Positions 6,345 through 14,059 of a stretch of 39,932 nt of DNA are shown piece after piece. A model generated the notes under the pieces. The model searched no databases and was not told the DNA's origin. It saw only the letters and a program-made list of their open reading frames with translations. Origin of the DNA: an uncultured Veillonella sp. (GTDB taxonomy: Bacteria > Bacillota > Negativicutes > Veillonellales > Veillonellaceae); NCBI GenBank assembly GCA_915066865.1, contig CAJZEE010000008.1, positions 1-39,932 on the forward strand. The letters run 5' to 3'. A program made the position numbers and the translations under genes. Each line of letters starts with the position of its first letter. Positions within the stretch are counted from its first letter, which is position 1.

Positions 6345-8282
6345 TTAAGCCTCAAACACGCGTTTACGAGCTGCGTTCATGAGAACGGAATGATCATCAT
6401 CTACTATGTAATTAGATTTGTAAGCCCAACGCAACAGTAATGCAGAGTTTGCAACTACGAGAAGGCTCCCTCCGTTATGAACAAGGGGCCCCCACACTGG
6501 AGATAAAGTACCAACCATTGCCAAGATGATGGCCACAAAGTTCAAGAGCAAGGAGAAGGAAAGGTTTACCTTAATTGTGGTCATCATGCGTTTAGATAAG
6601 GCTACGAGATGAGGAATTTCTGTAATATTGTCGTTTACGAGAACGATATCTGCTGCCTCTACTGCGATATCGCTACCAACACCGCCCATAGCGATGCCCA
6701 CATCAGATTTTTTTAGAGCTGGTGCATCGTTTACACCATCGCCAACCATAGCTACAATATTGCCGTCTTGTTGTAATTGAGCCACTGTATCCATTTTGTC
6801 TTCTGGCAAGCAGTCTGCAATCACATTGGATACGTTCAATCGTTTACCAATCGTTTTTGCTGTTGCCACATGGTCACCTGTTAAAAGAACAGGCATTACA
6901 TCAAGATCGTTTAAAGACTCTACTACGGCGCGACTTTCACGGCGAACACGGTCAGCCAAAGCCACATAGCCAGCCAATACGCCATCAACGGCAACATATA
7001 CAATGGATGCACCTCGGTTCAAATGCTCATGGACAGCCTCTTTCACAGAGTCAGCAATAGAAATATTAGACAAGGTCATCATCGCTTCGTTACCAACCAA
7101 GACGGCTTTATCTTGTACAGTCGCCTCTAAGCCTTTACCTGGAACCATACGGAAGGAATCTACCGAATCAAAGCTTTCACCATGATGGGATGTAAAGCCA
7201 TTCACGATAGCCTTGCCCAATGGATGCTCAGATTTAGTTTCTACAGAAGCCACCAAGCGATACAACTCATCAGTAGGCATGGAACCCACACTTTCAACGG
7301 CTGTCACCTCAGGCGTACCATAGGTCAAGGTACCTGTTTTATCAAAGGTCATCGTATCAACCTTCGCCAAGCGTTCCATAATATTGCCACGACGCACGAG
7401 GAAACCGTGTTGGCTCGCATTAGAAATAGCTGCCATAATCGCTGCCGGCGTTGCCAATACAAGCGCACAAGGACAGAACACAACGAGGATAGTTACGGCA
7501 CGAATGATTTCACCGGTTACCACATAGGTGCCAACCGCTGCCAATAACGCAATCACTACGATCCACGTAGCCCAGCGGTCTGCAAGACTAACGATTTTCG
7601 CATTGCCTGGGTCCGTAGATTTAACGAGCTTAATCATGCGTTGAATAGAGCTATCTTCGCCCTCTTTGGTAGCAGTCATATCGAAGGCGCCGAATTGGTT
7701 CACCGTACCAGAGAACACTTCATCACCCGTTGTTTTATCTACCGGCATAGACTCGCCAGTCATAACGGATTGATCAATCGCTGTATCACCAGACAAAATC
7801 GTACCGTCCACAGGGATAACCTCGCCTGGCAACACGCGGATTACGTCGCCTACCATTACGATATCTGCAGGCAATACCTCTTCCTTGCCGTTACGAACAA
7901 TGCGCGCTGTTGTAGGCGTCAATTTAACGAGACGTTCGATACCCGCTTGCGCTTTAGATACGGTGAACTCTTCGAGCATGGCCCCCAGTTGCATGATGAA
8001 AGCAATTTCTGCGGCCGCAAATACTTCACCGATAGCAACAGCTGCAATAAGCGCCAAGGACACAAGTAAGTCTGCTTTTACATCAAACTCTTCGTACATG
8101 GCAACCGCTGCGCCCCACACGATAGGAAGGCCACACAATACTATTGTGAACCAAGCCCAGTCGAAAGGCAAACCTAAACGAACACCTAATAAACTAAATA
8201 CTACGCCGATACCGCCGGCTACTAATGTAATCTTTTCACGATTCAAATCGAACCATTCTGCTATTTTGCTCCACCGTTCCAT
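6345..8282 (-). CDS. Heavy-metal P1B-type ATPase without N-terminal metal-binding domain
   Basis: A 645-residue metal-exporting P-type ATPase of the inner membrane. Domains in order: membrane segments to about residue 105, actuator domain with TGES at 175-178, the metal-binding CPC at 270-272 (VVFCPCALVLATP), phosphorylation motif DKTGT at 314-318, HP at 353-354, GDGVND at 514-519, and a final membrane pair with HNGG at 602-605. There is no HMA (MxCxxC) domain. CPC is usual for Cu, Zn and Cd pumps, while the final HNGG resembles the HEGG of the P1B-4 (Co-type) group, so specificity cannot be fixed from sequence. The CsoR-like operators upstream favour copper. The ATG at 8280-8282 follows a CAGGAGG site; an upstream in-frame Met was rejected. 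Confidence 0.9.
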   Translation of the reverse strand: MERWSKIAEWFDLNREKITLVAGGIGVVFSLLGVRLGLPFDWAWFTIVLCGLPIVWGAAVAMYEEFDVKADLLVSLALIAAVAIGEVFAAAEIAFIMQLGAMLEEFTVSKAQAGIERLVKLTPTTARIVRNGKEEVLPADIVMVGDVIRVLPGEVIPVDGTILSGDTAIDQSVMTGESMPVDKTTGDEVFSGTVNQFGAFDMTATKEGEDSSIQRMIKLVKSTDPGNAKIVSLADRWATWIVVIALLAAVGTYVVTGEIIRAVTILVVFCPCALVLATPAAIMAAISNASQHGFLVRRGNIMERLAKVDTMTFDKTGTLTYGTPEVTAVESVGSMPTDELYRLVASVETKSEHPLGKAIVNGFTSHHGESFDSVDSFRMVPGKGLEATVQDKAVLVGNEAMMTLSNISIADSVKEAVHEHLNRGASIVYVAVDGVLAGYVALADRVRRESRAVVESLNDLDVMPVLLTGDHVATAKTIGKRLNVSNVIADCLPEDKMDTVAQLQQDGNIVAMVGDGVNDAPALKKSDVGIAMGGVGSDIAVEAADIVLVNDNITEIPHLVALSKRMMTTIKVNLSFSLLLNFVAIILAMVGTLSPVWGPLVHNGGSLLVVANSALLLRWAYKSNYIVDDDHSVLMNAARKRVFEA

Positions 8283-8413
8283 AATTACCTCCTGTGAAAG
8301 CTTATATAATGATATGTACACATTGATTACGGTCTACATACATGCGTCCATGTATATAACACCTTAAGGGCAAACATGTTATTTATCGTTCTGTTTACCA
8401 TTTTTATTGTTTA

Positions 8414-8463
8414 TATACCCATAGGGGTATACCTTATGATTATGTTATACCCATATGGGTATA
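8414..8463 (-). promoter_or_regulatory. Two CsoR-like operators upstream of the P1B ATPase
   Basis: Two palindromes of the TACCC-N4-GGGTA class lie in tandem: ATACCCATAGGGGTAT at 8415-8430 and the perfect 18-bp TATACCCATATGGGTATA at 8446-8463. This is the operator pattern recognised by CsoR/RcnR-family metal repressors. They lie 130-180 bases before the ATPase start and probably overlap its promoter. A third site of the same kind lies upstream of the mini-ATPase gene (11190-11203). No csoR gene is in the window. Confidence 0.8.
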
Positions 8464-8651
8464 TTTGTGTCAACAACAAAATATGTACAAATATTCATAT
8501 ATAATCAAAAGCACAGGTAAATACTGGATCTATTGAGATTATATTATTCTTGCATAGCCTCATTACGCAAATGAATGAACAGTTATTCATATATATATTT
8601 GCAAATCTAATAATTTTTACATAGAAGATATTTTGATGATTTTCAACCTAT

Positions 8652-8717
8652 TCAATACTATTTCACCCTAATCAATACTATCTATAATTCAATTTTCTAA
8701 TAACTATTTATTATAAT
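8652..8717 (+). promoter_or_regulatory. Promoter region of glpT with a direct repeat
   Basis: TATAAT lies at 8712-8717 with a weak TTCAAT hexamer 18 bases upstream (8688-8693). A 9-base direct repeat TCAATACTA occurs at 8652-8660 and 8672-8680, exactly 20 bases apart (about two helical turns) and upstream of the -35. That arrangement suits an activator binding as a tandem dimer, but the regulator is unknown. Confidence 0.45.
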
Positions 8718-8794
8718 AGAAAATTAAGTATAGTCGACTACATACCCTACATGGTATTATTACAAATGACATGTTGTAGAAAGGATGTGTAACG

Positions 8795-10117
8795 ATGTCG
8801 ATTTTCTCTCCTGCTCCTCATATTGAACGTTTACCAGAGGCGCAAATCGATTCCACCTACAAACGTCTTCGTCGCGAAGTCTTTGCAGGTACATTTATTG
8901 GTTATGCTACATTCTATTTGATCCGCCAAAACTTTAGTTTGGCTGTTCCGTACATGATTGCTGAGTACGGCTACACCAAAGCGGATCTTGGTATAGTTAT
9001 GACCATCTTATCCGTAGCTTACGGCGTAAGTAAATTTGTTATGGGTAATGCGTCTGACCGCTCTAACCCAAAATACTTCTCCACAGTAGGTCTATTGCTT
9101 AGTGCTTTAGTTATGTTATTATTCGGCACCTTACCAGGTGTTATGAGCAGTATTCCTATCATGTGCGTTCTTGCCTTATTAAACGGTTGGTTCCAAGGTA
9201 TGGGCTACCCTCCATATGCGAAAAACATGGTAACTTGGTTCTCCCGTTCCGAACGCGGTGCTTGGTGGTCCTGGTGGAACGTTTCCCACAACCTAGGTGG
9301 CGGCATCATCGCTCCTCTTGCTACGCTTGGCATCTACCTATTCGGTACATGGCATAGTATCTTCTTCTTCCCTGCCCTTATCTCTATCGTGTTAGCGATT
9401 ATTACCTTTGTATTGTTGAAAGATACGCCTCAATCTTGTGGCTTACCACCTATCGAAGAATACAAACATGAAGTCGTTCATACACATACAGAAAATGAAG
9501 AAAAAAGTACTTTCAAAGAAATCTTCTACAAATATATTTTGCATAATAAATACTTATGGTATCTTGCGATTGCAAATATCTTTGTATACTTCATCCGTTA
9601 CGGCGTGGTTAGCTGGGCTCCGACCTATTTAACCGCTGTGAAAGGCTTCACAAAAGAAGGTTCCCGTTGGGCTTACTTCTTATATGAATGGGCTGGTATT
9701 CCAGGCATGCTCGTAAGTGGCTACTTGAGTGACCGCGTATTCCGTGGCCGTCGTGCTCCAGCTACGATTTGCTTTATGTTATTCGTTATCTTGGCGATCC
9801 TCGTGTACTGGTTTAACCCTGCAGGCAATATTCTCATCGATAACTTAGCACTCATCGCTATCGGCTTCCTCATCTACGGTCCTGTTATGATGATTGGCCT
9901 TCAAGCAGCAGATATGGTGCCACGCGTAGCAACAGGTGGTGCTACTGGCCTTACAGGCCTTCTTGGTTACCTCATCGGTTCTGCCGGTGCTGGTGCTTTC
10001 ATGGGTCTCATGGTTGACCTCTACGGTTGGGATGGTGGTTTCATTGCCCTCGTTGGTGCATGTATCCTATCCATCGTATTCCTACTCCTCACCCTTGGAG
10101 ACAAAGGACAACAATAG
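8795..10117 (+). CDS. glpT: Glycerol-3-phosphate transporter, OPA family of the major facilitator superfamily
   Basis: A 440-residue, 12-segment membrane antiporter that takes up glycerol-3-phosphate in exchange for phosphate. It carries family landmarks nearly unchanged: YKRLRREVFAGTFIGY, IRQNFSLAVPYM (with the substrate-phosphate Arg), ASDRSNPKYF, NGWFQGMGYPP, the central-loop end DTPQSCGLPPIEEYK, NIFVYFIRYGVVSWAPTYL and YEWAGIPGMLVSGYLSDRVFRG. The resemblance to E. coli GlpT over these motifs is much stronger than to UhpT, though other organophosphates cannot be excluded. An AGAAAGGA site precedes the ATG. It stands alone between two metal-ATPase genes and is transcribed toward the mini-ATPase, with a shared bidirectional terminator between them. 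Confidence 0.85.
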   Translation: MSIFSPAPHIERLPEAQIDSTYKRLRREVFAGTFIGYATFYLIRQNFSLAVPYMIAEYGYTKADLGIVMTILSVAYGVSKFVMGNASDRSNPKYFSTVGLLLSALVMLLFGTLPGVMSSIPIMCVLALLNGWFQGMGYPPYAKNMVTWFSRSERGAWWSWWNVSHNLGGGIIAPLATLGIYLFGTWHSIFFFPALISIVLAIITFVLLKDTPQSCGLPPIEEYKHEVVHTHTENEEKSTFKEIFYKYILHNKYLWYLAIANIFVYFIRYGVVSWAPTYLTAVKGFTKEGSRWAYFLYEWAGIPGMLVSGYLSDRVFRGRRAPATICFMLFVILAILVYWFNPAGNILIDNLALIAIGFLIYGPVMMIGLQAADMVPRVATGGATGLTGLLGYLIGSAGAGAFMGLMVDLYGWDGGFIALVGACILSIVFLLLTLGDKGQQ

Positions 10118-10180
10118 AATATGTACTGTATAATACGTAATGTATAAATACGTACTGTACAACTCACTGTTGTATATACA

Positions 10181-10219
10181 AAACTCCCCTAGTAATACTT
10201 ATGATTACTAGGGGAGTTT
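10181..10219. terminator. Bidirectional terminator between glpT and the mini-ATPase gene
   Basis: A 16-bp perfect inverted repeat (10181-10196 with 10204-10219) has a 7-base loop. It lies between the two convergent genes. Confidence 0.88.
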
Positions 10220-10225
10220 AATTAT

Positions 10226-10999
10226 TTATGCGATGCACAAGAAACTGTTTAATACTTTCAAGTTATACACGAGACCAAGTCGCGCCAAGCCATGCAATGC
10301 AGCGGCCGTTACAGGATTGATAGATCCTAACACACCAGCACCGATGATGGCAACATGGAACAAAATGGACACGATGAGTAAGCCCAAATGACATTGTTTC
10401 GCCTCTTTTGAAAGCCCCGCTGTTGGAGAGTTTTCATCTACGAGAGAACCCATCATGAGTGCCACAAGAACGAGTTCCAAAGAGCATGGGCAAAGGATAA
10501 CTAGCAATGTAATGGTATGCATAAAGTTCTGCGTCAATGCATAGGAACCCATGGAAAGCAACATGACAGCCACAACAATAACAGATGAATAATTGTTGAT
10601 ACCCTGACGCAAGGCTACAAGCTGTGTAGGCATGGTCGGCAACATATCATCATCCAATGTATAATGTACGTCGCCCGTAATAAGCTGCTCTAAGAAAAAA
10701 CCACCATGTACGATGAGTCCTACATAAGCCGCCGTATGATAATCTCCAATCGCAATAAGCGCCACCATGGCTATCACGATGAGAAAATTAGCATGAATCT
10801 CTAAATGATCCAAAATACTTTGCACGCTGTTAATGAGCAATGGCAAGCCACAAATGATGACCGTTACCCACGCCAAATCAATAGCTGGGTTCATAGGCTC
10901 CGTAAGCGCATCTAATATAATAAATAACAAGCCGAGTGCCAAAATAGCCCCCTGTGTACGCAGAGAAACCTGCGCTGATAAAGACTTTAAAAACTTCAT
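10226..10999 (-). CDS. Membrane-only P1B-ATPase relative lacking actuator, P and N domains
   Basis: A 257-residue polytopic protein that aligns with only the membrane parts of the ATPase at 6345-8282. AWVTVIICGLPLLINSVQ matches AWFTIVLCGLPIVWGAAV; the next two helices match through GGFFLEQLITGD; the metal-binding helix TLLVILCPCSLEL (CPC at 170-172, against 270-272 in the full enzyme) is kept; LSKEAKQ and a final helix pair with a conserved His (AALHGLARLGLVYNL against GPLVHNGGSLLVV) end it. The actuator domain is reduced to about 30 residues without TGES, and the whole phosphorylation and nucleotide-binding region (DKTGT to GDGVND) is gone. It cannot hydrolyse ATP. The frame is intact, the ribosome binding site good (AGAGAGG), and a CsoR-like operator lies upstream, so it looks like a maintained gene and not debris. 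It could be a metal chaperone, sensor or partner of the full pump; function unknown. Confidence 0.85.
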   Translation of the reverse strand: MKFLKSLSAQVSLRTQGAILALGLLFIILDALTEPMNPAIDLAWVTVIICGLPLLINSVQSILDHLEIHANFLIVIAMVALIAIGDYHTAAYVGLIVHGGFFLEQLITGDVHYTLDDDMLPTMPTQLVALRQGINNYSSVIVVAVMLLSMGSYALTQNFMHTITLLVILCPCSLELVLVALMMGSLVDENSPTAGLSKEAKQCHLGLLIVSILFHVAIIGAGVLGSINPVTAAALHGLARLGLVYNLKVLNSFLCIA

Positions 11000-11183
11000 A
11001 TAGACCTCTCTATAAATGAGATACCGGCCTTACTTAATCCGGAAATAAAATACAAAACAATTTATTAAATAGTGAGATACACCCATGCAATATGACACTA
11101 ATCTTGTGTTAATATCGTACTAATATTAACCTAACAGTAATCAACTACCGATCTGAAGTACCTTTTGTTTCTATTCTAAATTT

Positions 11184-11203
11184 TTATAGTACCCATAGGG
11201 GTA
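11184..11203 (-). promoter_or_regulatory. CsoR-like operator and -10 box of the mini-ATPase gene
   Basis: TACCCATAGGGGTA (11190-11203) is the same palindrome class as the two sites before the full ATPase. On the minus strand it is followed at once by TATAAA (complement of 11184-11189), so a bound repressor would cover the promoter spacer. The gene starts about 185 bases downstream. Confidence 0.75.
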
Positions 11204-11278
11204 TATCTATTGTGTAAATATTATACAAAATATATAAGTTATATACAAATCAAAATTTTTGATAAATGAAAAATATCT

Positions 11279-11537
11279 TAACCGTAAAAGAGATCCTAGT
11301 CGTGAGCTCTAATTTCTTTATTAAAACGTAGAAAGAACAGGTCCCTAAAAACGACTTAGCTCGCTATGGAGATTATTTTAATAGGTCCTAGTTGGAGATA
11401 CTAATTTCATATAAAAGGAAAAGCCCCTAATCTCTAAAAATGATTTATCCGTAAAGAGGTTCTAGTTGTGAGCTCTAATTTCTTTATTGAAAACAAGAAA
11501 GAACAGGTCCCTAAAAACGACTTAGCTCGCTATGGAG
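11279..11537. repeat. Two direct copies (about 93 bp) of a terminator-containing segment
   Basis: 11279-11372 and 11445-11537 are near-identical, about 166 bases apart. Shared blocks include GTGAGCTCTAATTTCTTTAT and ACGACTTAGCTCGCTATGGA. The copy next to the ArsC-like gene continues into the right arm of a terminator; the far copy keeps only the left arm and loop. It is a local duplication of the gene end, leaving a half-terminator upstream of the mini-ATPase promoter. Confidence 0.85.
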
Positions 11538-11559
11538 GCTTTTAGGGACCTGTTCTTTC
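11497..11559 (-). terminator. Terminator of the ArsC/Spx-family gene
   Basis: A 20-bp perfect inverted repeat (11497-11516 with 11540-11559) lies 17 bases past the stop codon. The minus-strand tail (complement of 11485-11496) is U-rich. Confidence 0.85.
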
Positions 11560-11576
11560 GGTTAACTAATATGAAA

Positions 11577-11930
11577 TTAGAGCTTCAACGCCTCAATCCA
11601 TTCTGCTTCTTTAAATCCAACGAGTACTTTGTCTTCAAGAACCAAGATAGGACGTTTTACAAGCATGCCATTAGATGCTAATAAAGCTAGTTTTTCTTCT
11701 TCACTAAGGTTTGGCAATTTATCCTTTAATTGTTGTTCACGGTAAATCATCCCAGAAGTATTAAAGAATGCTTTCAAATCCTTGCCAGATTGTGGATACC
11801 AAGCAGCGATTTCCTCTGCTGTAGGATTTTCGGACTTGATGTCACGATCTGTGTACTTAATTTTGTGATCATCTAAGAATTTCTTTGCTTTTTTGCATGT
11901 TGTGCATTTAGGATATTCAACGAATAACAT
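11577..11930 (-). CDS. ArsC/Spx-family thioredoxin-fold protein
   Basis: A 117-residue single-domain protein. FVEYPKCTTCKKAKKFLDD has the Cys-x2-Cys of the Spx/YusI/arsenate-reductase-like family (about residues 9-12), NTSGMIYREQQLKDKL is the conserved central helix, and MLVKRPILVLEDKVLVGF is the Pro-containing strand that completes the active site. Whether it reduces arsenate or acts as a thiol-disulfide protein cannot be told; there is no ars operon nearby, and the RNA-polymerase-binding features of true Spx are not clear. The start has AAGGAG 5 bases upstream. It is monocistronic with a strong terminator. Confidence 0.85.
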   Translation of the reverse strand: MLFVEYPKCTTCKKAKKFLDDHKIKYTDRDIKSENPTAEEIAAWYPQSGKDLKAFFNTSGMIYREQQLKDKLPNLSEEEKLALLASNGMLVKRPILVLEDKVLVGFKEAEWIEALKL

Positions 11931-12016
11931 AGGTTCTCCTTATATCAATATTCAATGTTGTAACAACTTACTAATTTAAGATAATTTTACCAAATACATC
12001 GAAAATTATCAATCTC

Positions 12017-12337
12017 TTATTGACAGTCTACGGGTTTTAATGAAGCACAATGTGTAATAGAAGATAATACTTCATCCATACCCTCACTAAGTTTTGCGGT
12101 ACGCAAATCAACATCCATCTGTAAACGCAAGAAATACCCTTCCGAAACACCAAAGTATTTCGCTAAACGCAACGATGTATCTGCTGAAATAGACCGTGTA
12201 CCATTCAATATTTCTTGAATCCGTGAAACAGGCACATGTATATCCTTAGCTAATCGATATGCAGATAGTCCTAATGGATCCATAAACTCTTCCTTTAATA
12301 TTTCACTAATGGTAGGTGTAGGAATAAACTTTTCCAT
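12017..12337 (-). CDS. higA: HigA-type antitoxin, helix-turn-helix
   Basis: A 106-residue XRE-family DNA-binding protein of the HigA/VapI type: PTISEILKEEFMDPLGLSAYRLAKDI, then the recognition part VPVSRIQEILNGTRSI and SADTSLRLAKYFGVSEGYFLRLQ. It neutralises the upstream HigB RNase and should repress the operon through the palindrome at 12659-12673. Toxin-first gene order with a 16-base gap is the usual higBA layout. The start has GAGAGGAAA upstream. Confidence 0.9.
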   Translation of the reverse strand: MEKFIPTPTISEILKEEFMDPLGLSAYRLAKDIHVPVSRIQEILNGTRSISADTSLRLAKYFGVSEGYFLRLQMDVDLRTAKLSEGMDEVLSSITHCASLKPVDCQ

Positions 12338-12353
12338 ATTAATTTCCTCTCTA

Positions 12354-12638
12354 TTAATGATAATCTACAATTTCTACATCATAAAAACTACTAATATCTT
12401 TCACTTTAAAACACAGTCTATACTGACTATTAATCCGCAAACTATACTGTCCAAATCGATCTCCTTGCAACAACTCCAAGCGATTACCTGGTGGCCAACG
12501 TAAATCTTGTAATGATTCAGCATTATCTAACAATAGTAATTTACGAAGAGCTAGTCTTTGTATAAACGGAGAAAAGCGTTTAGAAAAGCTTTGATAGTAA
12601 ACTTTTTCTGTTTCCTTATCCTTAAATCCGATAATCAT
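12354..12638 (-). CDS. higB: HigB-type toxin, RelE-superfamily mRNA interferase
   Basis: A 94-residue RelE/HigB-fold protein: LRKLLLLDNAESLQDLRWPP, then GDRFGQYSLRINSQYRLCFK and the ending DVEIVDYH, the signature of ribosome-dependent mRNA endonucleases of the HigB group. Expressed first in a two-gene operon with HigA. AAAGGAGAG precedes the ATG. Family length is about 92-95 residues, so it looks complete. Confidence 0.9.
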   Translation of the reverse strand: MIIGFKDKETEKVYYQSFSKRFSPFIQRLALRKLLLLDNAESLQDLRWPPGNRLELLQGDRFGQYSLRINSQYRLCFKVKDISSFYDVEIVDYH

Positions 12639-12653
12639 AGAATCTCTCCTTTG

Positions 12654-12682
12654 ATTATACCTGTTAAACAGGTGTAATTCAA
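12654..12682 (-). promoter_or_regulatory. higBA promoter with operator between -35 and -10
   Basis: On the minus strand TTGAAT (complement of 12677-12682) is separated by exactly 17 bases from TATAAT (complement of 12654-12659). The spacer contains the perfect palindrome ACCTGTT-A-AACAGGT (12659-12673), which touches the -10. A HigA dimer bound there would block polymerase directly, the expected autoregulation. Confidence 0.85.
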
Positions 12683-12886
12683 TAACATATACTTGAAGAA
12701 TAACTATACATAGAATTGAAATTATTCTACAAACAATTTTGGTAAAAGAATTCTATAAAACATCATTTAAATCCTACACTTGCGATGACTCTATTGGTCA
12801 CCTATTTCGGAATGTAATAAATTTACCTTATTTTCATAATTGAATTAAAACTATCGTTAATTCGCACATCTACTAAATTGATTTTA

Positions 12887-12961
12887 AAAAGTAAAAAGAC
12901 CTACATCCTCGACCGTATCATGTACAAAGTACACATCAAAGGTTCAGAGAATATAGGTCTC
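12887..12961 (-). terminator. Terminator of the DUF554 gene
   Basis: On the minus strand GACCTATATTCTC pairs with GAGGATGTAGGTC around an inner hairpin (GTGTAC-GTACAT type), and a U-rich tail follows (complement of 12887-12897). It lies about 30 bases beyond the DUF554 stop. Confidence 0.7.
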
Positions 12962-12993
12962 TTATAAAAATCTATATATTATTGTAATGCTAA

Positions 12994-13710
12994 TTATAGC
13001 AAAAATGTAAGCCCCATTGCCATGAAGATGGCTGGCAAAAGGTTTGCAATACGTACTTTACCAGGCCAGATGAGGTCGATACCAACGCAGAAAATCAGAA
13101 TAGATCCGACGTAGGATAGGTTATCGATGGCACTAGGTGTCATCAGAGGCGCTGCAATATGTGCCATTGCCGTGATGAGCCATTGCGTAATACCTACAGG
13201 AATAAAGGAGAACAGCGCCCCTTTTCCCATAGAAGATACCATAACCATAACGATGATACCATCGAGGATGCCTTTCAATAATAGCGTTTGATAATTTCCA
13301 GTAAGGCCGTCTTGAATAGAGCCCAGTACCCCCATAGCACCTACAGTAAACGTCAAAGATGCAGTAATAAAAGCATGTGTAAACTTTAGATCACCAGCAT
13401 TGCCAGTGCGAGCTTTCACCCAATCACCAAACACGGTAATCCAATGATTAAGATCGATAATTTCGCCAATCACGGCGCCTACGACCATGCTAATAATCAT
13501 CAATAGCGGCCCCGTTGTTTGTAGAGATCCGTTGACAATGACGAGCATATACCGCATGGCCCCGCTCATACCGAGAAGGAGCACGATAATACCGCTCACA
13601 ATCATGAGCGTCTGCTTTAAATTTTCTTTCATAAAGCGACCAAACGCGAGGCCACATAGGCTACCAGCTATAATGAGACCAATGTTAATGGCCGTTCCCA
13701 AACCAATCAT
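12994..13710 (-). CDS. DUF554 family membrane protein (YdfK-like)
   Basis: A 238-residue protein with about seven hydrophobic segments. MIGLGTAINIGLIIAGSLCG, SGIIVLLLGMSGAM, IISMVVGAVIGEIIDL, FITASLTFTVGAMGVLGSIQDGL and the ending SILIFCVGIDLIWPGKVRIANLLPA are the recognised landmarks of DUF554, a family of inner-membrane proteins with possible transport function but no defined substrate. Full length. It has its own promoter (13757-13785) and terminator, so it is monocistronic. Confidence 0.85.
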   Translation of the reverse strand: MIGLGTAINIGLIIAGSLCGLAFGRFMKENLKQTLMIVSGIIVLLLGMSGAMRYMLVIVNGSLQTTGPLLMIISMVVGAVIGEIIDLNHWITVFGDWVKARTGNAGDLKFTHAFITASLTFTVGAMGVLGSIQDGLTGNYQTLLLKGILDGIIVMVMVSSMGKGALFSFIPVGITQWLITAMAHIAAPLMTPSAIDNLSYVGSILIFCVGIDLIWPGKVRIANLLPAIFMAMGLTFLL

Positions 13711-13756
13711 ATATTTCCCTTCTTTAATTGTGAAAGTAACACTATCAATTTACTTC

Positions 13757-13785
13757 AGTATAACAACTACATCGAAAGAAATCAA
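13757..13785 (-). promoter_or_regulatory. Promoter of the DUF554 gene
   Basis: TTGATT (complement of 13780-13785), a 17-base spacer and TATACT (complement of 13757-13762) give a near-consensus sigma-A promoter 47 bases before the start codon. It lies downstream of the small-RNA terminator, so DUF554 does not depend on the small RNA's promoter. Confidence 0.7.
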
Positions 13786-13815
13786 TCTAATTACTCCTCT
13801 TATAACATTATATAC

Positions 13816-13961
13816 AGCAAAAAGCCTCTACCCAATAAGGTAGAGGCTCTGTATAGTTTATAGCGTTGAGAGAGAACTAATGATAGACCCGCTTAGGAGA
13901 GAGAGAGTATATGTGTTTATATAAAGCGGGCCAACATGAGATGAGTCGCTATCGCCTCATC
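13816..13961 (-). ncRNA. Candidate small RNA with CU-rich loops
   Basis: An untranslated minus-strand segment with its own promoter (TTGTTG, 17 bases, TACACT; complement of 13968-13996) and its own Rho-independent terminator (13823-13832 with 13839-13848, then UUUUU). Between them lie a 5' hairpin (GAUGAG with CUCAUC) and a second one (GGCCCGCUU with AAGCGGGUC, complement of 13886-13894 and 13924-13932) whose loop holds ACUCUCUCUCUCCU. A further single-stranded UUCUCUCUC follows. No plausible reading frame with a ribosome binding site is seen. CU-rich loops are the usual seed of small RNAs that pair with Shine-Dalgarno sequences, and many genes in this window use GAGAGG sites. No known RNA family was recognised. 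Confidence 0.6.
13823..13848 (-). terminator. Terminator of the candidate small RNA
   Basis: The stem AGCCTCTACC/GGTAGAGGCT is followed on the minus strand by UUUUUGC. On the plus strand no T-run follows, so it acts for minus-strand transcripts. Confidence 0.85.
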
Positions 13962-14059
13962 AATTTTAGTGTACACCCAATTCCACATAACAACAAATTC
14001 AATTATGTAAACTCAATCATGCGCAAAAACTATTGTTAACTAATCTCTGCTTATCTCCC

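Noticed and set aside
6857..8367. Several plus-strand open frames opposite the P1B ATPase
   Set aside because: They are antisense shadows of a clear ATPase gene, rich in Arg, His and Gln without domains or ribosome binding sites.
11577..11930. Arsenic resistance gene
   Set aside because: The CxxC thioredoxin fold is of the Spx/YusI-like branch and no arsenic genes (arsB, arsR) accompany it, so arsenate reduction is not claimed.
13816..13961. Riboswitch or leader of the DUF554 gene
   Set aside because: DUF554 has its own promoter downstream of the terminator, and no known riboswitch consensus (fluoride, yybP, T-box, SAM) was recognised; a free small RNA fits better, though a leader is not fully excluded.
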